A stretch of DNA of 5,826 nucleotides from Paracoccaceae bacterium (GCA_029881635.1 JAOUMG010000150.1:1-5826), one strand, 5' to 3'; positions 1 through 5,826 are shown, counted from the stretch's first letter. Notes: generated from the sequence alone by a model not told the origin. Numbers and translations are program-made.

Positions 1-456
1 GCGCCCCGATTTGTAGAACTCCGTCGCTGAAATGAACTCATATTCAAACCCGAACGTGTCCAGAAACCGGCGCAGCATCGCGTTGTTATGATCGCCGTAG
101 CTCGGGTATTCGCCATAAGGGTCGGGGACCGATGTCAGCGGCAACTGCAGCGACTCGCGCAGCTTTGCGGGGTCCGGCACATTGTCCGGCACCTTGCGCA
201 TCCCATCCAGATCGTCGGAAAAACACACCAGCCGCGTCGGTATATCCGAAATCATCTCGAAGGCCCGCCGGATCATCGTCGTGCGCTGCACCTCGCCAAA
301 TGTCCCGATATGGGGCAGACCCGAAGGGCCGTAACCCGTCTCAAACAGCACGTGGCCCTTTTCCGGGTCCTTCTTTTCATAGCGTTTGAGTACGCGGCGC
401 GCTTCCTCGAAAGGCCAGGCTTTAGAGCTCATTGCAGCATCGCGCAGGTTGGACAT
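1..456 (-). CDS. lysK: Lysine--tRNA ligase, class I (archaeal type), N-terminal part
   Basis: This enzyme charges tRNA-Lys with lysine in the cytoplasm, using ATP. Reading leftward from the ATG at 456 gives 152 open codons to the window edge, beginning [20 protein letters not shown]. The class I nucleotide-binding HIGH-type motif is visible as [13 protein letters not shown] (residues 43-55), followed by [11 protein letters not shown] (about 80-90), a stretch typical of class I LysRS. Class II LysRS has neither. The KMSKS loop and the anticodon-binding C-terminal region lie outside the window; the family is usually about 500-530 residues, so roughly 30% is seen. A second in-frame ATG lies at codon 9, but the first is kept because a modest purine-rich GAGAA sits about 10 bases before it. 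The gene is divergent from the TerB-like gene. Some databases use lysS for this family. Class I LysRS is known in alphaproteobacteria and is not itself novel. Confidence 0.95.
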   Translation of the reverse strand, partial: MSNLRDAAMSSKAWPFEEARRVLKRYEKKDPEKGHVLFETGYGPSGLPHIGTFGEVQRTTMIRRAFEMISDIPTRLVCFSDDLDGMRKVPDNVPDPAKLRESLQLPLTSVPDPYGEYPSYGDHNNAMLRRFLDTFGFEYEFISATEFYKSGR

Positions 457-506
457 TTGACTATACTTCTCTAGGATGACGGCACCCCATGTGCCACAAG
501 GTCCGG

Positions 507-535
507 TTCCTATTGAACAGGGTGGGTATCGTCAA
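507..535 (-). promoter_or_regulatory. Candidate sigma-70 promoter for lysK
   Basis: On the minus strand, TTGACG (530-535, five of six matches to TTGACA) is followed after 17 bases by TAGGAA (507-512, three of six matches to TATAAT). This would start transcription near position 500, about 45 bases before the ATG. The -35 box is good and the -10 box is weak, so this is a reading of spacing and consensus only. It overlaps the candidate promoter for the divergent TerB-like gene. Confidence 0.35.
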
Positions 536-539
536 TAAT
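513..539 (+). promoter_or_regulatory. Candidate promoter for the TerB-like gene
   Basis: On the plus strand, TTGAAC (513-518) is followed by AATAAT (534-539), which matches TATAAT at five positions, but the spacer is only 15 bases. With a 17-base spacer the -10 would be the weaker TAATTT (536-541). The -10 overlaps the -35 of the candidate lysK promoter on the other strand, so the two promoters would compete for polymerase. Low confidence. Confidence 0.3.
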
Positions 540-570
540 TTGCACTCTGAAACAGGCAAGGAAATTTGAA

Positions 571-993
571 TTGACCAATACTCTCGCTGACTTCACCGCC
601 CAGGATGCGCTTGTCGCGATCATGGTAGCCGTCTCTGTCTCAGATGACGCCATCAGCACCTCCGAACTCGTCGCGATCGAACGTCAGGTCAATCACCTGC
701 CTATTTTCGCGGCCTATGACACCGGCCGCATGCGCGAGGCGGCCCAAACAGTGTTCAAGATGATGGAGGAAGAAGACGGGCTCGATACGCTTTTCGCGCT
801 GGTTCGGGCGGCGTTGCCGGAACGGCTCTTTGAAACAGCCTACGCTTTGGCATGCGATGTTGCCGCTGCCGATGCCACTTTGGGCCAGACAGAACTGCGC
901 CTGCTGGAAGAGGTTCGCTACGAATTCAACATCGACAGGCTGCATGCCGCCGCCATCGAACGTGGGGCGCGTGTCCGGCACATGACCTTGTAA
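571..993 (+). CDS. TerB-family (tellurite-resistance TerB-like) protein
   Basis: A 140-aa, probably cytoplasmic protein with no signal peptide or membrane segment. It looks like the short, all-helical TerB-like proteins common in Rhodobacterales. Two acidic helix-turn motifs resemble each other and suggest the internal pseudo-symmetry of TerB domains: SDDAISTSELVAIE (about residues 24-37) and ADATLGQTELRLLE (about 100-113). Such acidic positions bind metal ions in characterised TerB proteins. The ending RGARVRHMTL also looks familiar for this group. The start is TTG at 571, chosen because AGGAA (559-563) lies 7 bases upstream; the first in-frame ATG (codon 18, 622) would cut into the first helix. 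No other ter genes are in the window, so a role in tellurite resistance should not be assumed; the name reflects fold family. The actual function is unknown. It may be a stress-related or membrane-associated factor, which is inference only. Confidence 0.85.
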   Translation: MTNTLADFTAQDALVAIMVAVSVSDDAISTSELVAIERQVNHLPIFAAYDTGRMREAAQTVFKMMEEEDGLDTLFALVRAALPERLFETAYALACDVAAADATLGQTELRLLEEVRYEFNIDRLHAAAIERGARVRHMTL

Positions 994-1190
994 ATTCAAT
1001 AGCCACAACCAATGATTGTATAGCCTTAATTCACTCCCGCCATAGGGCCGCAATTTGGACAAACTTCAAATTCAGATTCTGCGTTGAATGAGGTTCTCAT
1101 GGCAATAAAACAGGCATGGCGAGGGCATTGTCCCTAGGCCACCAACAGTCTGACGTCTTGTTGCCCATATCTGTGCCTCCGCCACAATTC

Positions 1191-1217
1191 AGACACATTC
1201 GCGACCAGAATGTGTCT
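1191..1217. repeat. Perfect 10-bp inverted repeat, possible operator or RNA hairpin
   Basis: AGACACATTC (1191-1200) and GAATGTGTCT (1208-1217) are exact reverse complements separated by the 7 bases GCGACCA. The 17-bp centre-to-centre spacing (27 bp overall) is compatible with a dimeric DNA-binding protein. No T-run follows on the plus strand, so it is not a good intrinsic terminator in that direction. A near-copy of the left arm, AGACACAATC (9 of 10), occurs at 1291-1300, which favours protein binding over a chance hairpin. The binding protein is unknown. Confidence 0.6.
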
Positions 1218-1290
1218 TGTATCAAGTTAGGTAAAAGGCCCCGAGGCGCCCCATGATCAGCAGCGTAATTCCCTGCGAATACCGATATTT

Positions 1291-1300
1291 AGACACAATC
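1291..1300 (+). repeat. Third copy of the AGACACAWTC half-site
   Basis: AGACACAATC differs at one base from the left arm of the inverted repeat at 1191-1217 and lies exactly 100 bp from it, about 80 bp before the first possible start of the unrecognised gene. Both copies are followed, 25-26 bases after their first base, by CTTGTAT (1216-1222 and 1317-1323), which extends the similarity. No matching right arm is seen here, so it would be a single half-site. Confidence 0.4.
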
Positions 1301-1412
1301 CATGCCTACAGCATTGCTTGTATGTTTTTTGTGCTAACAGGAATAAGGATGCTATTTGTTTATTAACTGATTTTGCCAAATGCTGTCGGTAAAAGGCAGC
1401 GCCAGTTCCAGT

Positions 1413-1448
1413 AGTTTACCAAGTTTACCAAGTGTACCGAGGTTACCA
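1413..1448 (+). repeat. Four 9-bp tandem repeats (AGTTTACCA type)
   Basis: Four adjacent 9-base units: AGTTTACCA (1413-1421), AGTTTACCA (1422-1430), AGTGTACCG (1431-1439) and AGGTTACCA (1440-1448). The first two are identical and the others differ at two and one positions. If translation begins at 1380 they encode the tripeptide array SLP-SLP-SVP-RLP. If translation begins at 1452 they sit in the 5' untranslated region directly before the start, and the fourth unit contributes to the GAGG ribosome-binding sequence. Three TTA leucine codons in so few residues are unusual for a high-GC genome, which slightly favours the untranslated reading. Confidence 0.75.
1439..1442 (+). promoter_or_regulatory. 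Ribosome-binding site supporting the 1452 start
   Basis: GAGG lies 9 bases before the ATG at 1452. The alternative ATG at 1380 is preceded by the AT-rich sequence ACTGATTTTGCCAA with no Shine-Dalgarno-like sequence. This is the main reason for preferring the internal start. Confidence 0.5.
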
Positions 1449-1451
1449 GTC

Positions 1452-2309
1452 ATGTCCGTTCAAGATCTTACCAGTAGATATCTCCAGTCCGATTCCATCG
1501 ACGAACCGATCGCCGCGCTTTCAGCCAAAGCTTTTCCTGACAAGCGGGTCGTGATCGAAACAACCGAATTCCCAACTCACACCTGCCGGGAAGCGTTGAA
1601 CAAAGCCCTCCGCGCAATTTCCAATCCCAGCGAAATTGCTATCAAGGGGCAGCAGTTCACGCTCTGTCTAAAGGTCGGCAACGGTTCGATTGTTTCATTC
1701 CGCGTCAGCCAGAATCCCGGCTCTACCGTCTGGATGCATTTCCTGAAGGCCCGCGTGGTTTTTGACACCACCGATGCGATCTGCATTGAAGATGTCGCCA
1801 AGGCCGAAATCAACGCGGTCATCAATACATTCAGCATTCTTCCCGGAAACTGCCGCATCTCGATCAGACCGCTGGCAAACCTGAAATCGAACCTTGTCGG
1901 GCTCGGCATCGGCTTTCTTGATCATGCCGATTGCGATTCCAACCTTCAGGATGTCCACCCGTTCACCGCAAACAGCGTCACACGGGTTGACTACACTGCC
2001 TTCCGGGCCCTCCGTCAGAACATGCACGGACAAAACGGAACGGTGATTTCTCTGTCCGATCGCGTGGCTGCCAGCAGGCAAAAACCCTGCCCGGCCGATG
2101 CGACGCCAAAAGCAGCCCCGGCCGCCGATAACATCTTCACCGAAACGTCCTGCGCCGCCGACGCAGACAAAGCCAACACGCTGTTGCTGGTGAGCCCGGC
2201 AAAACAAGGAAGGGCCACCACCCGGCCAACGGTTCCGGCGCAGGAAGGCAAAGCCGCGCAAAACCCAAATTCAGTCTATCATCACAAACAGCGGCTGCAT
2301 CTTTGGTGA
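1452..2309 (+). CDS. Hypothetical protein, family not recognised
   Basis: I do not recognise this protein. From the ATG at 1452 it has 285 residues; the frame is also open from an ATG at 1380, giving 309 residues with an S/L/P-rich leader. The 1452 start is preferred for its GAGG sequence. The first two thirds (to about residue 175) look like a folded alpha/beta domain with alternating hydrophobic stretches such as QQFTLCLKVGNGSIVSFRVS and a basic, strand-like CRISIRPLANLKS. From about residue 200 the sequence turns into a low-complexity tail rich in A, P, K, T and Q (KPCPADATPKAAPAAD, for example), probably disordered, ending YHHKQRLHLW. About seven cysteines are scattered without a zinc-binding spacing. 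There is no signal peptide or membrane helix. Base composition and codons (AGA, CTT) appear less GC-rich than dacB or nadD, consistent with a lineage-specific or acquired gene. It is convergent with dacB and has a repeat-rich upstream region. Coding status is supported by the long open frame, but strongly only if homologues exist. Confidence 0.7.
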   Translation: MSVQDLTSRYLQSDSIDEPIAALSAKAFPDKRVVIETTEFPTHTCREALNKALRAISNPSEIAIKGQQFTLCLKVGNGSIVSFRVSQNPGSTVWMHFLKARVVFDTTDAICIEDVAKAEINAVINTFSILPGNCRISIRPLANLKSNLVGLGIGFLDHADCDSNLQDVHPFTANSVTRVDYTAFRALRQNMHGQNGTVISLSDRVAASRQKPCPADATPKAAPAADNIFTETSCAADADKANTLLLVSPAKQGRATTRPTVPAQEGKAAQNPNSVYHHKQRLHLW

Positions 2310-2315
2310 AAAGCT

Positions 2316-2349
2316 CTGACGCCGGGTAACCCGAACGGACCGGCGTCAG
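2316..2349 (-). terminator. Intrinsic terminator hairpin between convergent genes
   Basis: CTGACGCCGG (2316-2325) and CCGGCGTCAG (2340-2349) form a perfect, GC-rich 10-bp stem with a 14-base loop. On the minus strand it is followed by AGCTTTTCACC, a short T-run three bases after the stem, so it should mainly terminate dacB. On the plus strand no T-run follows, though the stem may still slow transcription of the unrecognised gene, which ends 6 bases before it. The dacB stop codon (2346-2348) lies inside the stem. Confidence 0.7.
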
Positions 2350-3845
2350 GCGCTGTAAACCGCAGCCCAGCGCTCGATCAATTGCTGTTGCAGCTGCTTT
2401 GATCGGCGCACCCATGCCTTGCCGCCATCCGGTCTTTCGCGCTGCGACACCGGTATGGCATCGCGCCGCGCCACATCGCCGGTAAATATGGCAAAGACCA
2501 GTTCCCTGCCATCCGGGGCGGTCATGTAACCTGCCAAAGCGGAAACGAAATTCAGTGTCCCAGTCTTGGCATTTACCCGGATCGGCTGGCCTTTCAACTT
2601 GCGCCCCGCCTCATCGCGGAACGAAAATTCCTTCATCAGGTCCTTCAACCCCGCCGCCGGTCCCAGCCGCAACATCGCCTGTACCATATCCGCCGCCGAA
2701 ATTCGGGATGCCCCGCCCAGCCCCGAATGATCGACCAGCCGCGCACTGGAAATGCCCGCGCGCTGGTTAAGCCAGCCGCTCATCTCGCGGCCCGAGGCCA
2801 CATGGCTCTTCGCGCCGCGCCGCACCGATGCCGTCATCCCCACGGCCTCGGCGGTCATATTGGTCGAGTATTTCATCATGTCCTTCAGAATCGTGCGCAA
2901 ATCGGCACTCCGCTGTTCGACCAGAACGGCACCCTTCGGCAATGCCTCCACCACGGCGGGTGCAGGCAGCGGCACGCCTGCCGCACGCGCCAATGTCTGA
3001 AACACATCGCCCGCATAAAGATGGGGGTGGCGCACCGGCAACCAACGGCTACCCCCCTTGCCGAGCGCCTTTCGGGCCACGGTCCAATCCTCAAACCTGG
3101 TACCTTTGTCATAGGTATAGACCGGCAGATCCCGGTCCACGATCCTGATCCGGGCCGAATAAACCGGCGGGGCAAAGCGTTCGGCACGGGCATCCATACC
3201 CACCTCATAATCATTGCCTGCCCGTTTCCAGACAAAGTTGACCCGGTTGAAATTCAGGTTCAGCCCCGATACCGCCGGGTTATAGCCCAGATAGTCCGGC
3301 TGGGTGCGGTCGATCGCCCCTAGATAGGGCAGCGCTCCGTCCCAGACGCGAAATCCCCCGCTGACGCCCCTGATACCGACCCGCGCCAGATCAGCGGCCA
3401 TATCACCCAGGCTATCCGTCGACAGCACCGGATCACCCCCACCCGCCAGAACGAGGTCACCGGCCAGCTGCCCCCCGGTCACGGGTCCGGTCCCGATCAG
3501 ACGCGTGGCAAAACGGTACCCCGGCCCAAGACTGCTGAGCGCGTAAAGCGAGGTGACGATCTTCGCGGTACTGGCAGGCGGCATCGGCAGATCGCCGCGC
3601 TCTGCCTCCAGCAATTGCCCGGTTTTCGCGTCCGCCACGGCAAAAGTGACCTTGCCGCCCAAACTGGCCTTCGCAATCAGGTCCGATGCTGCGGGCGCCG
3701 CCTTGGCCGAAACCTTGGCAACCGCTGACGATGCACCGGGCCGCCTCAGTGGCCGCAGCGATACCAGCGGCGCTTTGGCCAGTGTTTCGCCAGCCAGCCC
3801 GGCCAACAGCCCACCCAGCAGGAAGCGGCGCGATAGACCTGCCAT
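2346..3845 (-). CDS. dacB: D-alanyl-D-alanine carboxypeptidase/endopeptidase (PBP4-like, peptidase S13)
   Basis: A low-molecular-mass class C penicillin-binding protein that acts in the periplasm, removing the terminal D-Ala from peptidoglycan pentapeptides and cutting peptide cross-links. All three active-site motifs are present in order: SxxK as STAK (S92-K95, nucleophile S92), SxN as STN (327-329) and KTG (427-429). The 499-aa length and the wide gap between the first two motifs fit the class C insertion domains. The N-terminus, LSRRFLLGGLLAGLAG, has a twin arginine (6-7) and a hydrophobic stretch, with an AKA cleavage-like site at 23-25, suggesting Tat export. An Ala/Lys/Pro-rich linker (about 26-58) follows. 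The ATG at 3845 is preceded by a strong AAGGAGAGG sequence, which fixes the start. The gene lies 97 bases after nadD and ends in the hairpin at 2316-2349. Call is firm; the Tat route is an inference. Confidence 0.94.
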   Translation of the reverse strand: MAGLSRRFLLGGLLAGLAGETLAKAPLVSLRPLRRPGASSAVAKVSAKAAPAASDLIAKASLGGKVTFAVADAKTGQLLEAERGDLPMPPASTAKIVTSLYALSSLGPGYRFATRLIGTGPVTGGQLAGDLVLAGGGDPVLSTDSLGDMAADLARVGIRGVSGGFRVWDGALPYLGAIDRTQPDYLGYNPAVSGLNLNFNRVNFVWKRAGNDYEVGMDARAERFAPPVYSARIRIVDRDLPVYTYDKGTRFEDWTVARKALGKGGSRWLPVRHPHLYAGDVFQTLARAAGVPLPAPAVVEALPKGAVLVEQRSADLRTILKDMMKYSTNMTAEAVGMTASVRRGAKSHVASGREMSGWLNQRAGISSARLVDHSGLGGASRISAADMVQAMLRLGPAAGLKDLMKEFSFRDEAGRKLKGQPIRVNAKTGTLNFVSALAGYMTAPDGRELVFAIFTGDVARRDAIPVSQRERPDGGKAWVRRSKQLQQQLIERWAAVYSA

Positions 3846-3942
3846 GACCTCTCCTTTGCCCGACTTTTAAGGAATCTCGCCCAAACACCCCCCCAAGAGC
3901 AAGAGGCTCATGGACATTTTCCGGCAGAAAATCGACACGGTC

Positions 3943-4542
3943 TCAGCGCTGCCAATCGCCGCGGGCACGGATCGCGCTCGATGATATATCGACCATCGGC
4001 ACATTGACGAAACACCAGGCCGGTGCCCGGCAGCCGGGCAGGATCCGCGCAGCCTCAGGCAATAACCGCCCGGAGGCATATTGTTCCGCCGCCCGCGCGG
4101 TACGCCCTGTCAAACGGCTGCCCGGTCTGGCCAGCACACCAACAGGCACATTCTCGATGATCCATTGCCAGCGGTCCCAAAGGTGGAATTCCGCCAGATT
4201 ATCCGCCCCCATCAGCCAGACAAACCTGACACCGGGGTAAAGCGCCAGCAATCGCTCCAGCGTCTCGGCAGTATAGCGCGTCCCCAGCCGCGCCTCGATA
4301 TCGCTGACCACCACGCGCGGATGATCGACCACAGCCCTCGCCCGCGCGATCCGCTGGTCCAGGGGTGCCGGCGGATTTGGCTTTAGCGGATTGCCCGGAC
4401 TGACCAGCCACCAGATACGGTCAAGCCCGAACCGCTTCAACGCCTCGCGCGTGATATGCGCGTGACCGCTATGGGCAGGGTCAAACGACCCGCCCAACAG
4501 GCCGATCGCCTGCCCCGATGTCGCTTTAGGAAAACCCTGCAC
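3943..4542 (-). CDS. nadD: Nicotinate-nucleotide adenylyltransferase
   Basis: NadD joins ATP and nicotinate mononucleotide to form deamido-NAD and pyrophosphate, a central cytoplasmic step of NAD synthesis. The nucleotidyltransferase signature [11 protein letters not shown] (residues 17-27) contains the HxGH-type catalytic motif, and the C-terminal ISSSAIR (186-192) matches the family's second ATP-binding motif. [11 protein letters not shown] and [12 protein letters not shown] are also characteristic. The start is set at the GTG at 4542 ([18 protein letters not shown], 199 aa) because AGGAG (4548-4552) lies 5 bases upstream and the length fits the usual 190-215 residues. The frame is open further upstream to an ATG at 4716, but that 58-residue extension overlaps the C69 gene, is rich in Arg/His and Cys, and resembles no NadD N-terminus. 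The gene is 100 bases downstream of the C69 gene and 97 bases before dacB; co-transcription is plausible, and it may also have its own promoter. Confidence 0.95.
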   Translation of the reverse strand: MQGFPKATSGQAIGLLGGSFDPAHSGHAHITREALKRFGLDRIWWLVSPGNPLKPNPPAPLDQRIARARAVVDHPRVVVSDIEARLGTRYTAETLERLLALYPGVRFVWLMGADNLAEFHLWDRWQWIIENVPVGVLARPGSRLTGRTARAAEQYASGRLLPEAARILPGCRAPAWCFVNVPMVDISSSAIRARGDWQR

Positions 4543-4547
4543 CGCGT

Positions 4548-4552
4548 CTCCT
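4548..4552 (-). promoter_or_regulatory. Ribosome-binding site deciding the nadD GTG start
   Basis: AGGAG on the minus strand, 5 bases before the GTG at 4542. It supports the 199-aa form of NadD over the 257-aa form that would begin inside the neighbouring gene. Confidence 0.75.
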
Positions 4553-4589
4553 GAAATCAGAGCCCCGCACGGCGTCTTGCGCGGCGTGT

Positions 4590-4619
4590 ATTTCTGCCCG
4601 GCGCGGCGATGGCTGTCAA
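4590..4619 (-). promoter_or_regulatory. Candidate promoter for nadD-dacB
   Basis: A perfect -35 box TTGACA (4614-4619, minus strand) lies in the gap between the C69 gene and nadD. The best -10 is AGAAAT (4590-4595) at an 18-base spacing, with only three matches to TATAAT. If real, it would start transcription about 40 bases before nadD, independent of the C69 gene. The -35 is convincing and the -10 is not. Confidence 0.35.
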
Positions 4620-4642
4620 CGCTGTCTCCCGTCCGGATCAGC

Positions 4643-5826
4643 TTACCAGATCTGCGGAAAGGCCACCGGTGCTGCGGATGTATCCGACAGGCCCAGCGCC
4701 CGCAACTCTGCTTCAAGGCCGCCGGACAGGCCCATCACCAGATCCAGCCCCGCGCGCAGCTCGGTCTGGCTGAAGTATTCCAGCAATTCATTGGCATCGT
4801 TGTCGTTTCCGGCCGCCACCAGCCCTGCGGCAATGGTCAGCATCCGGTGGGTTCTTTCGGCAAGCTGCACTTCGCGCGCCTCGAAAATCCGCAATACGCG
4901 GTTCAAGATATCCTCACCGCCCAGTTGCATCAGATACATCAGCCGTTTGCATTCATATACCGCCGAACGCGTGGCCTCAGCCGATTGCGGCACCACTGAT
5001 ACCACATCGCCGCCCCCCGAAACCGCCTTGCGCGGGTCCATGAAGCGGTGCGATTCACCCGCCGTCAGATAGCGGTGCGGGCCGAATTCCGGCGGCACCT
5101 GCGCTTGACCGATGAACACCGGCGCAAAGGGTGCAGCGATCGCCCCGACCGGCGTATGCCACAATTGGCGCAAACCATCGCCCTCCGGGCTGAACAACGG
5201 CACCACCTGACCATAGCCCGCCGTATCGCCGGTAAGCTTCGGCGACCGTACCGCCCAGAAAACATCCTCGAGCCCGATCCTTTCGCCCCGGTTGGCCCGG
5301 TCGCGCATTTCGGCCTCGATCCACGCCACCCCGGCCCAGCGGCCCTTGCCATCACCGTAGACCTCATTGACGTTGAAGACACCGCCCGAATACCAGCCCA
5401 TTTCCCGCGCAAAGCTGACCAGGTTCGGACTATACAGAAAATCCGGATGCTCCGGCTCATCGACCGGCACCTCCAGCACATAACCGGGCCGCGAGACGCG
5501 GATGCTATCGGACCTCAGACGCTCGGCTACCCACAGCCCCTTACCGCCAGCAAACTGGATCATCACCCAGGCTTCGGTCGCATCCGCGAAAAGATGCGAA
5601 TTGCCGCCGTAACTTGCCTCGCCATGTTCGGCAATCAGCGCGGCACAAACCTCAACCGCCTCACGCGCCGTTCCGGCCCGCTCCAACGCAACCCGCGCAA
5701 GGTCGCTATAGTTCAGCCCGCGCTGATCCTTTGGCGTCATCGCGATCAGCGCATCGCGTGAGGTTGACCAGACATCGCGCACGGCCACACCCTTTTCGTT
5801 CAGCCCCCCATTGGTGATCGGCGCCG
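4643..5826 (-). CDS. C69 family dipeptidase, N-terminus outside the window
   Basis: An Ntn-hydrolase-fold peptidase that splits dipeptides, with broad specificity in characterised members (DipA-type). The frame is open to the window edge, giving 393 codons up to the stop at 4643, so the N-terminus is missing. The visible part begins [20 protein letters not shown]; this NxxG(V)A-type stretch is conserved in the family. [19 protein letters not shown] and the [16 protein letters not shown] region are also typical. A GTG at 5788 is not the start, because the conserved NEKG lies just upstream of it. The catalytic cysteine, which becomes the N-terminal nucleophile, lies in the missing part and cannot be checked. 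Full-length relatives are around 470-500 residues, so 80-100 residues are absent. The C-terminal part carries helical stretches ([35 protein letters not shown]). The exact substrate is unknown. Confidence 0.88.
   Translation of the reverse strand, partial: APITNGGLNEKGVAVRDVWSTSRDALIAMTPKDQRGLNYSDLARVALERAGTAREAVEVCAALIAEHGEASYGGNSHLFADATEAWVMIQFAGGKGLWVAERLRSDSIRVSRPGYVLEVPVDEPEHPDFLYSPNLVSFAREMGWYSGGVFNVNEVYGDGKGRWAGVAWIEAEMRDRANRGERIGLEDVFWAVRSPKLTGDTAGYGQVVPLFSPEGDGLRQLWHTPVGAIAAPFAPVFIGQAQVPPEFGPHRYLTAGESHRFMDPRKAVSGGGDVVSVVPQSAEATRSAVYECKRLMYLMQLGGEDILNRVLRIFEAREVQLAERTHRMLTIAAGLVAAGNDNDANELLEYFSQTELRAGLDLVMGLSGGLEAELRALGLSDTSAAPVAFPQIW

Larger units (their letters stand above)
994..1379. 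other. Repeat-bearing intergenic region, no convincing gene
   Basis: About 390 bases, visibly AT-richer than the flanking genes. I see no tRNA or long open frame, and no hairpin followed by a T-run that would terminate the TerB-like gene. It contains a weak AATTTG/CAAATT inverted repeat (1052-1072), a 12-codon open frame with a GAGG ribosome-binding-like sequence (1099-1137), a perfect 10-bp inverted repeat (1191-1217), a near-copy of its half-site (1291-1300) and an AT-rich stretch (1320-1379) where a promoter for the following gene would be expected. No -35/-10 pair there is good enough to call. It could be a long regulatory region, an unrecognised small RNA or the remnant of a lost gene. 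Confidence 0.6.

Noticed and set aside
88..474. Plus-strand open frame of 128 codons
   Set aside because: It lies antisense to lysK, whose HIGH-type motif is clear; its composition (Arg/His-rich) is that of a shadow frame.
640..1062. Minus-strand open frame of 140 codons over the TerB-like gene
   Set aside because: The plus frame gives a recognisable TerB-like protein with a ribosome-binding sequence; the opposite frame has no recognisable feature.
994..1140. Terminator for the TerB-like gene
   Set aside because: The only inverted repeats here (AATTTG/CAAATT and CAATGATTG) are short and AT-rich and lack a following T-run.
1356..1380. CtrA-type site around the TTAACT before the orphan gene
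   Set aside because: A single TTAA half is present at 1363, and no second TTAA occurs at the required 7-base spacing.
1695..2261. Minus-strand open frame of 188 codons opposite the unrecognised gene
   Set aside because: I considered it because the plus-strand protein is unknown. It is rich in Gly/Arg/Cys with no hydrophobic core pattern, and no good ribosome-binding sequence was noticed. The plus frame is longer and looks more protein-like, though neither is proven.
3867..4079. Seventy-codon minus-strand frame at the end of nadD
   Set aside because: Most of it is a shifted reading of nadD; only its last 16 codons fall in the gap, and these are reported separately as a finding.
4543..4716. 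N-terminal extension of NadD from the ATG at 4716
   Set aside because: It overlaps the C69 coding sequence and the family motif begins soon after the GTG at 4542, which has a good AGGAG sequence.
5786..5788. GTG as the start of the C69 dipeptidase
   Set aside because: The conserved NGGLNEKG stretch immediately upstream is in frame and open to the window edge, so the gene continues beyond the window.
1..5826. CRISPR array, tRNA, rRNA, insertion sequence or prophage
   Set aside because: No regularly spaced long repeats, cloverleaf-like sequence, transposase or phage proteins were seen on either strand.

Overview
The window reads as high-GC alphaproteobacterial chromosome. The closest impression is Rhodobacterales (Roseobacter/Paracoccus-like): an archaeal-type class I lysyl-tRNA synthetase sits divergent to a TerB-like protein, and NadD, a DacB/PBP4 with a twin-arginine-like signal and a C69 dipeptidase all look typical of that order. 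This placement comes from recognising the proteins, not from a search.

Layout: (1) 1-456, minus strand, the first 152 codons of class I lysyl-tRNA synthetase, cut off by the window edge. (2) 457-570, a short divergent spacer with candidate overlapping promoters. (3) 571-993, plus strand, a 140-aa TerB-family protein with a TTG start. (4) 994-1451, an AT-richer stretch with no convincing gene. It holds a perfect 10-bp inverted repeat, a third near-copy of the same half-site 100 bp away, and a set of 9-bp tandem repeats just before or at the start of the next gene. (5) 1452-2309 (or from 1380), plus strand, a protein I do not recognise. (6) 2316-2349, a strong hairpin between convergent genes. 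(7) 2346-5826, minus strand, three genes in a row: C69 dipeptidase (5' end outside the window), nadD and dacB, separated by gaps of about 100 bp.

The minus-strand genes combine peptide turnover (C69), NAD synthesis (NadD) and peptidoglycan trimming (DacB). They have no obvious shared pathway; the order is probably a loose housekeeping cluster, possibly with its own promoter before nadD. The least explained part is 994-2309: repeat-bearing intergenic DNA followed by an orphan gene of visibly lower GC. I see no mobile element, CRISPR array, tRNA or rRNA, and no clear evidence of a complete new system. The best candidate for follow-up is the orphan gene with its repeat-rich upstream region.
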